A stretch of DNA of 54,525 nucleotides from an uncultured Prevotellaceae bacterium (GTDB lineage: Bacteria > Bacteroidota > Bacteroidia > Bacteroidales > Muribaculaceae). Location: the NCBI GenBank assembly GCA_946406035.1, contig CAMJJG010000012.1:1-54525 (forward strand), given 5' to 3'. A model generated the notes under the pieces. That model was not told the origin of the DNA. It saw nothing but the letters and a program-made list of their open reading frames with translations, and did no database searches. The position numbers and the translations under genes are program-made. Shown one piece after another: positions 15,589-23,782 of the stretch (within the stretch, counting starts at the first letter, position 1; each line of letters opens with the position of its first letter).

Positions 15589-17931
15589 ATGAATCGACGG
15601 GGAACCAAAATCCTAGCGCGCATCGCCATGACATTGCTGCTCATGGCGATGGCAGCCGCGTGTTCCTCGACCAAGCACGTGCCACAGGGCAAGCTGCTGC
15701 TCGACAAGGTGAATATCAATATTGATGGCGCCCACAAGGATGTGGATAAGTCACAGCTCTACAACTTCCTGCGCCAGAACGCCAACCACCGCGTGCTGGG
15801 CGGCTTGAAGCTGCAACTCGCGTTCTACAACCTCTCGGGCAAGGACAGCACCAAGTGGTTCAACCGTTGGATTCAGCGCGTGGGCACGCCGCCAGTGATC
15901 TATGACAGCACGCTCACGCTGGCCAGTGCCGAGCAGTTGAGCACCGCCCTGCGCAACAAGGGCTTCATGAAGAACTCGGTGGCCTATCGTGTTGACGCCG
16001 ATACCGTCAAGCGCAAGGCTAAAGTGGACTTTGACATCTCGCTGGGCGAGCCCTATCACATCCGCTCTATCGAATATGATATCGCCGATGGCATTTTGAG
16101 CGAGGCGATTCTTGCCGACTCGGCCAAGTTTCCCGTCCACAGCGGTGATTTGCTGAATTACAACCGCCTGAACGAATGGCGCCAGATGATAACCGACAAC
16201 CTGCGCAACAAGGGTTACTACGCCTTCAACAAGGAGTATATCACTTTTATCGCCGATACTGCTGCCGGATCCAATGCGGTAGATCTCACCCTGCTCAGCC
16301 GCGCCCCCTATCACAACGACCGCATGCCCTATTACACCGAGCATGAGCCATTCTACATCCGCAACGTTACCTACATCACCAACTATGACCCCGTGCTGAT
16401 GCGCGACGGCTATTTCGGCACCGACACGGTCATCATTGGCGGTGGTGCAAGGGTCATGCAGGGCGAGGTGCCCTACTTGCGCCCCGAGGTGCTGGACGAG
16501 TGTAACTACATCGAGCCCGGCTCGCTATACAATACCGAGGCCATCAACCGCACTTACCGCGCCCTGGGACGCTTGAATGTGCTCAAGTCCATCAACATCG
16601 ACGTCCGCCCTGTCGGCAATATCGATGGAGTCTTGATGGTGGATGCCTTTGTGCTCCTGCAACCTGACCGGGCGCAGAGCATCTCGGCATCGCTCGAGGG
16701 GACCAACAGCGAGGGCGACCTGGGATTTGGCGTGGGACTGGACTATGAGCACCGCAATATATTCAAGGGCGCCGAGGTGTTGAGCAGCAAGATCAAGGCT
16801 TCCTATGAGAGCATATCGGGCAATCTGGGCGGCTTGATCAACAACAATTACAGCGAGTATTCCACCGAATTAGGCATCAAGTTCCCAAAATTCATGTTCC
16901 CGCTGTTGAGGCGGTCCTTCAAGCGTAAGATCCAGGCTTCGACAGTCTTCTCGGTCAACTTTGATTATCAGGCGCGTCCCGAGTACACGCGCGTCGTCGC
17001 TGGTGCCGCCTGGCGCTACCAGTGGACAGAGCGCAGCCGCCGCCTGGCACACACGTTGACGCTGTTTGACCTGAGCGTGATCAGTGTACCCAAGTTCAAG
17101 GAAGATTTTTATGACCGCATCGCCAACCGGCTGTTGCGATACAGCTATGAGGACCACTTGATCATGAGGATGGGATACAACTTCTACCGTACCAATAAAC
17201 CCGAGCTGAACGTCTTGCAACTGGGACGTTTCCAGCGCGATGTGTTCACCCTGCGCGCCAATGCCGAGACGGCAGGCAACCTGCTCAACGCCCTGTCCCA
17301 TCTCACGGGCCAAAAGGCCGATGCCGATGGCAGCTACAAGGCATTGGGCATCCGTTACTCCCAGTATATCAAGTTTGATGCCGACTATGCGATAACCCAT
17401 TACATTGATCAGCGGCAGTCGGTCGCCTTCCACGTGGGAGCCGGTATCGCCATCCCCTATGGCAACAGTGACGTCCTGCCGTTCGAGAAACGATTCTATA
17501 GCGGCGGCGCCAACAGCGTTAGGGGATGGGGTGTGCGAACCCTGGGACCCGGCAGTTACAACAGCAGCGACAGTGTGCCCAATTTCTTTTATCGCTGTGG
17601 CGACATCCGATTTGACATCAATCTGGAGTACCGTGCCAAGCTCTTCTGGGTGGTTGAGTTGGGCCTGTTCCTGGATGCTGGTAATATCTGGACTATCAAG
17701 GATTACAAGGAAGACCAGCCTGGTGGCGTTTTCAAGTTCAACAAGTTCTATGAGCAGATTGCTGTGGCCTATGGCGCGGGCATCCGTCTCGACTTCAAGT
17801 ATTTCCTGGTGCGTGTGGATATGGGCATGAAGGCCCACAATCCCGCCAGTGGACAGGAGCATTGGCCACTGCTGCATCCCAATTTCGCTCGTGACAGCGA
17901 GTTCCATTTTTCGGTAGGATATCCCTTCTAG
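15589..17931 (+). CDS. tamL: Outer-membrane translocation and assembly lipoprotein TamL (BamA superfamily)
   Basis: 780 residues. The ATG at 15589 gives a lipoprotein signal: MTLLLMAMAAAC with C25 as the lipidated cysteine. An upstream in-frame extension overlapping the TPR gene is rejected. After it come POTRA-like segments (about 40-370; GKLLLDKVNINIDGAHKDVD, GEPYHIRSIEYDI) and a BamA-type beta-barrel (about 390-780) with the conserved RFYSGGANSVRGWGVRTLGP loop, LGLFLDAGNIW, and a final aromatic FHFSVGYPF. Lipidated TamA homologues (TamL) are characteristic of Bacteroidota and work with TamB. No tamB is present in this window. Confidence 0.88.
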   Translation: MNRRGTKILARIAMTLLLMAMAAACSSTKHVPQGKLLLDKVNINIDGAHKDVDKSQLYNFLRQNANHRVLGGLKLQLAFYNLSGKDSTKWFNRWIQRVGTPPVIYDSTLTLASAEQLSTALRNKGFMKNSVAYRVDADTVKRKAKVDFDISLGEPYHIRSIEYDIADGILSEAILADSAKFPVHSGDLLNYNRLNEWRQMITDNLRNKGYYAFNKEYITFIADTAAGSNAVDLTLLSRAPYHNDRMPYYTEHEPFYIRNVTYITNYDPVLMRDGYFGTDTVIIGGGARVMQGEVPYLRPEVLDECNYIEPGSLYNTEAINRTYRALGRLNVLKSINIDVRPVGNIDGVLMVDAFVLLQPDRAQSISASLEGTNSEGDLGFGVGLDYEHRNIFKGAEVLSSKIKASYESISGNLGGLINNNYSEYSTELGIKFPKFMFPLLRRSFKRKIQASTVFSVNFDYQARPEYTRVVAGAAWRYQWTERSRRLAHTLTLFDLSVISVPKFKEDFYDRIANRLLRYSYEDHLIMRMGYNFYRTNKPELNVLQLGRFQRDVFTLRANAETAGNLLNALSHLTGQKADADGSYKALGIRYSQYIKFDADYAITHYIDQRQSVAFHVGAGIAIPYGNSDVLPFEKRFYSGGANSVRGWGVRTLGPGSYNSSDSVPNFFYRCGDIRFDINLEYRAKLFWVVELGLFLDAGNIWTIKDYKEDQPGGVFKFNKFYEQIAVAYGAGIRLDFKYFLVRVDMGMKAHNPASGQEHWPLLHPNFARDSEFHFSVGYPF

Positions 17932-17996
17932 AAAGGTCTCCAGACGTAAAAGTTCTCAGCTTTTTATATGTTTTTTTTACTTTTTGTGGCCAAATA

Positions 17997-18028
17997 TTTG
18001 CACTTTTGGTTTTTTGGGTGTATTTTTG
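17997..18028 (+). promoter_or_regulatory. Promoter of the first adhesin-like gene
   Basis: TTTG (17997-18000) and TATTTTTG (18021-18028) are 20 bases apart, a full match to the Bacteroidota consensus. The ATG follows at 18077. Confidence 0.75.
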
Positions 18029-18076
18029 TGGCAGTTTAAATAGCATTACTTAAGTTATTATTAAATTTTTTAGCCT

Positions 18077-19621
18077 ATGAAGACAAAATTATTTCTTTTA
18101 GGACTTGTTGCCACCCTGAGTCTCTCGGGCATGGCACAGGAGAAGGTCTATGTTAAAGACGCAGTCAAGACCACCAATCGTGTTGCAGTGCAAAAGCAGG
18201 CTTTGAAGGGCAATCTGCCTTTGGCCCCGCAGTTCAGGTCATCACTTAGGGCCGACATCCCCGAGGGTATGGCTCTGATAACCCTCACCGCTGGTGACGT
18301 TTGGGGTGATGGCTCTGGCTACCAGATGCTGCTCGATGCCGACGCTACTGCCTATGGCACCATTATCCCCGAAACCGGAGCTCTGACCACTGGCGGCGAT
18401 ATTCCCGCCTCGACCTATGCCGAGTTTGAGTACAAGATTCCCGAGAACGCTGATGGAGCCCTGGCTACACAAAACATTGTGATTAACAACAGCATCTCGA
18501 TCTTGATTCCCGCTGGCACCTATGACTGGTGTATTACCAACCCCACTCCTGGTGACAGGATGTGGATTGCATCTAGCAATGGTAATGTTCCTGGACGTTA
18601 TGATGACTACGTGTTCCAGGCTGGTGTAAACTATGTGTTCTCCGTTGCCCTCAATGGCCAGAATGATGCCGTTACCCTGACCATTCCCGTCGAGGGCCAG
18701 GCACTGACCACCCCCGAGAACCTCACCGTTGAGCCCGCTGCTACTAGCGCCGCTCTCCTGTGGGAGGACAACGATGACATGGGTTGGACCCTGCGTTATC
18801 GCCCCTATGTTGATCCCGCTACCGTTTCTCAGCTTTGGGACTTCCCCAATCCCGGTTATGAGACGCAGATTGCCGACTTCATGGTCTATGACGTGGATGG
18901 TGATGGTTACAACTGGAATCTTGCCTACAGTGATGACAGCCAGACCGACGTTTGCCTGTACAGCGAGAGCTATAGCAGCACCTACTGGGAAAGCCTCGAT
19001 CCCGACAACTGGCTGATCACTCCCGCCGTTGGCCTGGGTGGCACGCTCAAGTTCAAGACCTGGAACTATTCCTCGTCCTATGTCGACAGGATCGCCGTTT
19101 ATGTATGCCCCAACGCTGAGTGGGAGACCACCGATGACTTCATCCTGCTGCAGGACAACATCATGCCCGGTCTCGATCCCGAGCAGTATGAGATTGACCT
19201 GAGTGCTTATGAGGGTCTGGGCTACATCGCCTTCCGTCACTACAACAGCTATGACATGTTCCGCATCTACCTGGATGACATCGAGGTAACCGTTCCCGGC
19301 GCTCAGCCCGTACCCGAGTGGACCTACGTTTATGACCTCACCGACACTAACTACCTGATCGAGGGTCTGACCCCCGAAACCGAGTACGAGGTACAGGTAC
19401 AGGCTGTAGGTCTCGCTGGCACTTCCGATTGGACCGAGGCTCTTAACTTCATCACCCTCAAGGGCGGTTCGGCTGTTGACGAGGTTGTTACTGGCAAGAC
19501 CGTTGCTGGCGTTCGCTACTTCAACGTAGCTGGCCAGGAGGTTGCTCAGCCCAATGGCTTGACCATCCAGGTTACCACCTACACCGATGGTAGCACCACC
19601 GCTGTTAAGGTAGTGAAGTAA
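18077..19621 (+). CDS. Secreted gingipain-adhesin-like protein (DUF2436, split FN3, cleaved-adhesin fold)
   Basis: 514 residues. Signal peptide MKTKLFLLGLVATLSLSGMA. Residues about 62-205 closely follow the DUF2436 domain of Porphyromonas gingipain/hemagglutinin proteins: LTAGDVWGDGSGYQMLLDAD, TQNIVINNSISILIPAGTYD, then DWCITNPTPGDRMWIA. An FN3 domain begins at 212 (ENLTVEPAATSAALLWEDND) and breaks off after TLRYRPY. A choice-of-anchor J/cleaved-adhesin domain follows (about 252-407; PDNWLITPAVGLGGTLKFKT, YIAFRHYNSYDMFRIYLDDI). The FN3 strand pattern then resumes (EWTYVYDLTDTNYLIEGLTP, EYEVQVQAV). The last 45 residues (VAGVRYFNVAGQEV to KVVK) resemble a Bacteroidota C-terminal sorting domain. 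No protease domain is present. Role probably binding of host or diet polymers; that is inference. Confidence 0.85.
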   Translation: MKTKLFLLGLVATLSLSGMAQEKVYVKDAVKTTNRVAVQKQALKGNLPLAPQFRSSLRADIPEGMALITLTAGDVWGDGSGYQMLLDADATAYGTIIPETGALTTGGDIPASTYAEFEYKIPENADGALATQNIVINNSISILIPAGTYDWCITNPTPGDRMWIASSNGNVPGRYDDYVFQAGVNYVFSVALNGQNDAVTLTIPVEGQALTTPENLTVEPAATSAALLWEDNDDMGWTLRYRPYVDPATVSQLWDFPNPGYETQIADFMVYDVDGDGYNWNLAYSDDSQTDVCLYSESYSSTYWESLDPDNWLITPAVGLGGTLKFKTWNYSSSYVDRIAVYVCPNAEWETTDDFILLQDNIMPGLDPEQYEIDLSAYEGLGYIAFRHYNSYDMFRIYLDDIEVTVPGAQPVPEWTYVYDLTDTNYLIEGLTPETEYEVQVQAVGLAGTSDWTEALNFITLKGGSAVDEVVTGKTVAGVRYFNVAGQEVAQPNGLTIQVTTYTDGSTTAVKVVK

Positions 19622-19675
19622 TCACATGTGGGTCTTGATATCCCCATTAGCGGGATAAGACTTAACCGATGAACT

Positions 19676-19712
19676 AATCAGGCAGTCTTGAAAGAGGCTG
19701 CCTGATTTATTT
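19676..19712 (+). terminator. Terminator of the first adhesin-like gene
   Basis: AATCAGGCAG (19676-19685) pairs perfectly with CTGCCTGATT (19698-19707) around a 12-base loop, followed by TATTT. Confidence 0.75.
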
Positions 19713-19934
19713 AAATGATGAAAAGTTCTAGGGCTATAGCCATCGCAAAAATAAATCTTTGTCTGGTAAAGTATAGCTGGCCTTGTATTGGTCATTGATC
19801 CTGCTCGCCTGACGAAGTGAGTCTTGTCTATAAAGGGGCTCTGTAATTCTTTGTAAACCAGAAATATCGGGCAAATATATTATTTTTCAATATATATCAT
19901 TTATAGGGCTATTTCTCTTTAGAATGTCATAATG

Positions 19935-19966
19935 TTTTGTGTATTTAATGAAAAATAGTATATTTG
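19935..19966 (+). promoter_or_regulatory. Promoter of the second adhesin-like gene
   Basis: TTTTG (19935-19939) and TATATTTG (19959-19966) are 19 bases apart, a full match to the Bacteroidota consensus. Confidence 0.78.
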
Positions 19967-20027
19967 CGCCAGAAAAATGGTAATCAACGAAATCTTTTAT
20001 GTTTAACTTTTATATTTTTTTTAGCCT

Positions 20028-21596
20028 ATGAAGACAAAATTATTCTTATTTGGATTGATGGCTGCATTGGCATTGCCGATGTCTGCCCAGCGTCTTGACA
20101 ACAAGGCATCCATGATGGCTCGCAACGATCGCAGCCAGATGGACGAGATCATCCCCATCAAGGTGGATGACAGCAAGGCTCCCAGCTTCAAGATGGACCG
20201 CGGCAAAATGTTGTGGGACTTTGAGACCGATGATCAGCTCAATGGCTGGTTGGTCTATGATGCCGACGGTGACGGCTACAACTGGGAAATTGATGAATAC
20301 TACAGCTGCAACGGTGGAACCGTCAGCTTGACTTCGCGCAGCTACTATGGCGGAGCCCTGTATCCCGATAACTGGCTGATCTCGCCCGTGGTGGAGCTCG
20401 ATGGCACGTTGACAATTCACGCCATGAACTACTCCAGCAGTTGGCCTGATGTATTTGCCGTTTACGTTTACATGGGTGGCCAGCCCGCCGAAACAACCGA
20501 CTTTGACGACTTTGTGAAGATCTCGGATGACATCGTCGCTCCCGCCGAGTGGGCCGAGTACAGCTTTGACGTGAGCGAGTATGCCGGCCGCACCGGTTGC
20601 TTCGCCATTCGTCACTACAACTGCTCTGATCAATTCCGCGTGCTGGTTGACTACATTAGCATCGGTGTTGACACTCCCGATCCCACCGTTCCCGAGGCTG
20701 TTAATGTAGAGCCCGGCAAGACCAATGCCACCGTATCATGGATCGACGAGGATGATGCCATGTGGAACCTGCGCTATCGCCTGTATGATCCCGAGAATGT
20801 TCCTGGCTTCTTTGAGGACTTTGAGAATCAGGGTGTCACTGGCGATCCCGTAGCTGGTGGCTGGACTGTCATCGATGCCAACGGTGACGGCTACACCTGG
20901 TACATCTTTGACCCCGTTTACAGCGGCTATGACTCGGCAGACGGCGAGAGGATGTTCGGCAACAAGTGCGCTACCTCGCCCAGCTACATGGGCATGGCTC
21001 TCAATCCCGACAACTGGCTGATCAGCCCGAAGGTTGCTCTCGACGGCCAGCTCTCGTTCTGGGCTTGCGGTCAGGATCCCAGCTATGCAAACGAGCACTT
21101 CACTGTTTATGTTTCCACTGGCGACCCCAATGATCTGAGCAGCTATGTACCGGTAACCGAGGAAATCGTTGCTAGCTATCCCATCCAGGAGTACACTGTT
21201 GACCTGAGCCAGTTTGAGGGTCAGGAGGGTTATATTGCCTTCCGTCACCACAACGTGAGCGACATGTTCCGCCTCAACGTGGACAACGTGATGATTGGTA
21301 ACCCTGGTCCCGAGTGGATCTATGTTAATAACATCAACGACCTTACCTGCCTGATTGAGGGCCTCAGCGAGAAGACCTCCTATGAGGTACAGGTACAGGC
21401 TACCGATGGCCAGAAGACTAGCGACTGGACCGAGTCGGTTATCTTCACCACCACTGGCCAGACGGCTATCAACGAGCTCATCGCTCCCGTCAAGGGCGAC
21501 AACAACTACTACAACCTGATGGGTCAGAAGATGAATGCCGCTAACCTGCCCGCTGGCATCTACATCCACAATGGCCAGAAGATCATCGTGAAGTAA
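20028..21596 (+). CDS. Secreted protein with two choice-of-anchor J domains and a split FN3
   Basis: 522 residues, paralogue of the preceding gene. Signal peptide MKTKLFLFGLMAALALPMSA. A first cleaved-adhesin/choice-of-anchor J domain spans about 60-213 (MLWDFETDDQLNGWLVYDAD, YPDNWLISPVVELDGTLTIH, CFAIRHYNCSDQFRVLVDYI). FN3 starts at about 222 and stops after MWNLRYRLYD. A second domain of the same kind spans about 257-424. FN3 resumes at about 428 (PEWIYVNNINDLTCLIEGLS). The C-terminus (YYNLMGQKMNAANLPAGIYI then HNGQKIIVK) is a sorting-type tail. It lacks the DUF2436 domain. The bases around both start codons (TTTTAGCCT-ATGAAGACAAAATTATT, split here) are the same in both genes, so they arose by duplication including the 5' end. 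Confidence 0.85.
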   Translation: MKTKLFLFGLMAALALPMSAQRLDNKASMMARNDRSQMDEIIPIKVDDSKAPSFKMDRGKMLWDFETDDQLNGWLVYDADGDGYNWEIDEYYSCNGGTVSLTSRSYYGGALYPDNWLISPVVELDGTLTIHAMNYSSSWPDVFAVYVYMGGQPAETTDFDDFVKISDDIVAPAEWAEYSFDVSEYAGRTGCFAIRHYNCSDQFRVLVDYISIGVDTPDPTVPEAVNVEPGKTNATVSWIDEDDAMWNLRYRLYDPENVPGFFEDFENQGVTGDPVAGGWTVIDANGDGYTWYIFDPVYSGYDSADGERMFGNKCATSPSYMGMALNPDNWLISPKVALDGQLSFWACGQDPSYANEHFTVYVSTGDPNDLSSYVPVTEEIVASYPIQEYTVDLSQFEGQEGYIAFRHHNVSDMFRLNVDNVMIGNPGPEWIYVNNINDLTCLIEGLSEKTSYEVQVQATDGQKTSDWTESVIFTTTGQTAINELIAPVKGDNNYYNLMGQKMNAANLPAGIYIHNGQKIIVK

Positions 21597-21651
21597 AGTT
21601 GCAAGCACGTGCTTTCCCCGCCGCTGGCAGGGTAGCACTATCAATCAACAT

Positions 21652-21689
21652 TCGGGGGATGTGCCACATCACGGCACGTCTCCCGATTT
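21652..21689 (+). terminator. Terminator of the second adhesin-like gene
   Basis: Bases 21652-21665 pair over 14 positions, with two G-U pairs, to 21673-21686 around a 7-base loop, followed by TTTACAT. Confidence 0.7.
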
Positions 21690-21779
21690 ACATACCCCCC
21701 TCCCCCGCATGGCCGCTTTAAAATAGCCCGATGAGGTATAGGAATAGCTGCAAATTGCAGCAGATTTTAGAAAAATGGC

Positions 21780-21787
21780 TATATTTG
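21780..21787 (+). promoter_or_regulatory. Putative -7 element of the thioredoxin-fold gene
   Basis: TATATTTG lies 35 bases before the ATG at 21823. A TTG at 21755-21757 is 22 bases upstream and could be the -33 side. Confidence 0.5.
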
Positions 21788-21822
21788 CAGGGAAAATAGA
21801 TGAATCAATAACAACTGACGAA

Positions 21823-22347
21823 ATGATGATGAAAAAGTTTTTTTTAGCCCTGGTGATCATGGTGGTCGCCATGGCTGCCAGAGCCCAAGATGGCCAGCAA
21901 GCGACGTTAAAGAAGGTGTATGACGAGCAGATCAATCCACTCGAGCAGATTGACCAGGCCGTGGCGAGCGCTGCCAGTCAGGGCAAGTATGTCATCTGCC
22001 AGGTGGGCGGCAACTGGTGCCCGTGGTGCCTGCGCTTTGCCGACTTTATCTCCAACGACAGCACCATCAGCAAGGTGATCGACGACAACTTTGTCTATAT
22101 CCATGTCAACTATAATCCGCGGGCACGAGGCGACGAAGCCCGCGTGAAGCTGGCCGAACAGACGCTGCAACGACTGGGCAATCCTGCCCGATTTGGCTTC
22201 CCTGTGTTTGTCGTGCTCGATGGCGAGGGCCGTGTCATCCACATCCAGGACAGCGTCTTTCTCGAGGAGGGCAAGGGCTACAACAAGGAGCGCACCCTGC
22301 GCTTCTTCCAGAACTGGACACCAGCCGCAGTCAACACTACGAATTGA
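21823..22347 (+). CDS. Periplasmic thioredoxin-fold protein with WCPWC motif
   Basis: 174 residues from the ATG at 21823. Two further ATGs follow in frame and give the same signal peptide (KKFFLALVIMVVAMAARAQ). Residues 55-70 (YVICQVGGNWCPWCLRF) carry a C66-P-W-C69 redox centre in the thioredoxin position, and FGFPVFVVLDGEGRVIHIQD has the cis-proline region. The size and motif suit a thioredoxin_7/DUF255-type thiol-disulfide protein. Probably reduces or isomerises disulfides in the envelope. It follows the two cysteine-containing adhesin-like genes but has its own promoter. Confidence 0.85.
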   Translation: MMMKKFFLALVIMVVAMAARAQDGQQATLKKVYDEQINPLEQIDQAVASAASQGKYVICQVGGNWCPWCLRFADFISNDSTISKVIDDNFVYIHVNYNPRARGDEARVKLAEQTLQRLGNPARFGFPVFVVLDGEGRVIHIQDSVFLEEGKGYNKERTLRFFQNWTPAAVNTTN

Positions 22348-22435
22348 CACGGTTTAAAAAACTACAGATCACACGGGCTGATTGAGGCGTGCTGGCTTGG
22401 CAATCCTGTGATTCCTAATCATTTAGGTGGTGATA

Positions 22436-22477
22436 ATATAGCTGTTGACCCGCAGGAACTTGGGCCAACAGCTATAT
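22436..22477. terminator. Bidirectional terminator between convergent genes
   Basis: ATATAGCTGTTG (22436-22447) pairs perfectly with CAACAGCTATAT (22466-22477), with three further G-C pairs inside after one mismatch. T-rich sequence follows on the plus side (22486-22492). It separates two convergent genes. Confidence 0.75.
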
Positions 22478-22557
22478 CCTTGCCATTTTTTTCAGAAAAC
22501 TGTAGTGTATATTAGACAATATCGGTTGATTGTCAATCGATTAATGACCCCTGGAGA

Positions 22558-23580
22558 TTAAAGACCGGCATAGACGCGCTTGATCTCCTCTCGATAGGTG
22601 GTAGGGCTCTTTTCACGCTTGAGCGTCAAGCCCTTGAAGGTCAGGTCGCCGTTAGTGTTGGGTGTGCAGAACTTGTCGTCTTGATAGAGGTAGTCATTAA
22701 TCGAGTAGAAGCTCTCGCCGACCTTGAACTGGACGTGCGGGGTGTCCACACAGATGTAGCTGATGGTGGTCTGGTCTCTTGAAATAGCCTTGAACATCAC
22801 CTCGTCGTCAAGAGTGAAGGTAATCATCTTGTAGGTCTTGCCATTGTTAGAGAACTGGCTGGTCGTGTAGTTGTCATACATATAGGGGATGGCGTCGGGC
22901 AGGCTGGTGATGGCAGAACCTATCAGGACTTTCCCCTCGCCGTAAACGCCATCGGCCTTCAAGCTGGGCAGTAGAGTGATGGGCACATTATCCATGCGGA
23001 AGGTTCCGTCGTGGACTTGACTATCATAGTCTAAATAGTAATAAGCCATTTCGGCCCGCTTGAATCTGGTGACATCAAGGTTCACATGCGAGAAAAGCAA
23101 CCTCATGTTGAGTTTGGTATCATCCAGAATGGTGTTGGACATACGATAGATGTCAAATTCGCCACCACCCATGTCAACTCCGCCTTTCTTAAACTGGTTG
23201 CCATTGTCATCCACTGCTACACAATAAGTGATTTCGGTGTAGAGTTTGCATGATTCATCGGTGCTGTTGTAAAGTTGCATGTTAAGGATAACATCTTTTG
23301 ATCCATAGACGCGGGTGGCATGGAGTTTAGTCATGCTCACTCCAGGATTATCGCCGATGATGGTGATTTTTGACTCTCCGAGCTGGTAGGGCTTGGATTT
23401 CTTGCTTGTCTTGTTCGTCTGGTTGCTTGATGAGTTGGTGTCGCCCAGGATGGTGTTGGCGACGTCATCAACGGTCTTGGCGGCTTTGTCGATGGCATTG
23501 CCCAGTTTCTTGAGGAATTGGGCATCGGCTTGCCCTTGTACTCCAACAAGAAGTGCGAGTGCGATGATGATTTTTTTCAT
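22558..23580 (-). CDS. Exported protein of unknown function
   Basis: 340 residues. Signal peptide MKKIIIALALLVGVQGQADA, then an amphipathic stretch (FLKKLGNAIDKAAKTVDDVA) and a Ser/Asn/Lys linker at about 49-63. The remainder is predicted to be mostly beta-strand: DVILNMQLYNSTDESCKLYT, EITYCVAVDDNGNQFKKGGV, FDIYRMSNTILDDTKLNMRL. The pattern of a hydration-type beta sandwich with a conserved ordinary-residue core suggests a periplasmic binding or structural role, but I do not recognise the family. It has its own promoter. Confidence 0.75.
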   Translation of the reverse strand: MKKIIIALALLVGVQGQADAQFLKKLGNAIDKAAKTVDDVANTILGDTNSSSNQTNKTSKKSKPYQLGESKITIIGDNPGVSMTKLHATRVYGSKDVILNMQLYNSTDESCKLYTEITYCVAVDDNGNQFKKGGVDMGGGEFDIYRMSNTILDDTKLNMRLLFSHVNLDVTRFKRAEMAYYYLDYDSQVHDGTFRMDNVPITLLPSLKADGVYGEGKVLIGSAITSLPDAIPYMYDNYTTSQFSNNGKTYKMITFTLDDEVMFKAISRDQTTISYICVDTPHVQFKVGESFYSINDYLYQDDKFCTPNTNGDLTFKGLTLKREKSPTTYREEIKRVYAGL

Positions 23581-23623
23581 TTTACAATAGTTTTTAATTG
23601 GTTGACGTTTCTTGTTTATGGTG

Positions 23624-23655
23624 CAAAAGTAATAATTTGTCCACTATGTGACCAA
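23624..23655 (-). promoter_or_regulatory. Promoter of the unknown exported-protein gene
   Basis: On the minus strand TTGG (23652-23655) and TACTTTTG (23624-23631) are 20 bases apart, about 45 bases before the ATG. Confidence 0.6.
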
Positions 23656-23782
23656 GACTTTGGCAGCATAATGGACAAAATGGTGGGATTAATGTATGAA
23701 ATGAGTCATTAGGATTCATTTCACACATTATTATTCTGATTGTGCTAATTGTTTTCTTTTTAAAGGCGCGAGTGGATGGGCG

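Larger units (their letters stand above)
19622..20027 (+). other. Intergenic region between the two adhesin-like genes
   Basis: It holds the terminator of the first gene, about 220 bases without recognisable content, and the promoter of the second gene. No further gene seen. Confidence 0.6.
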
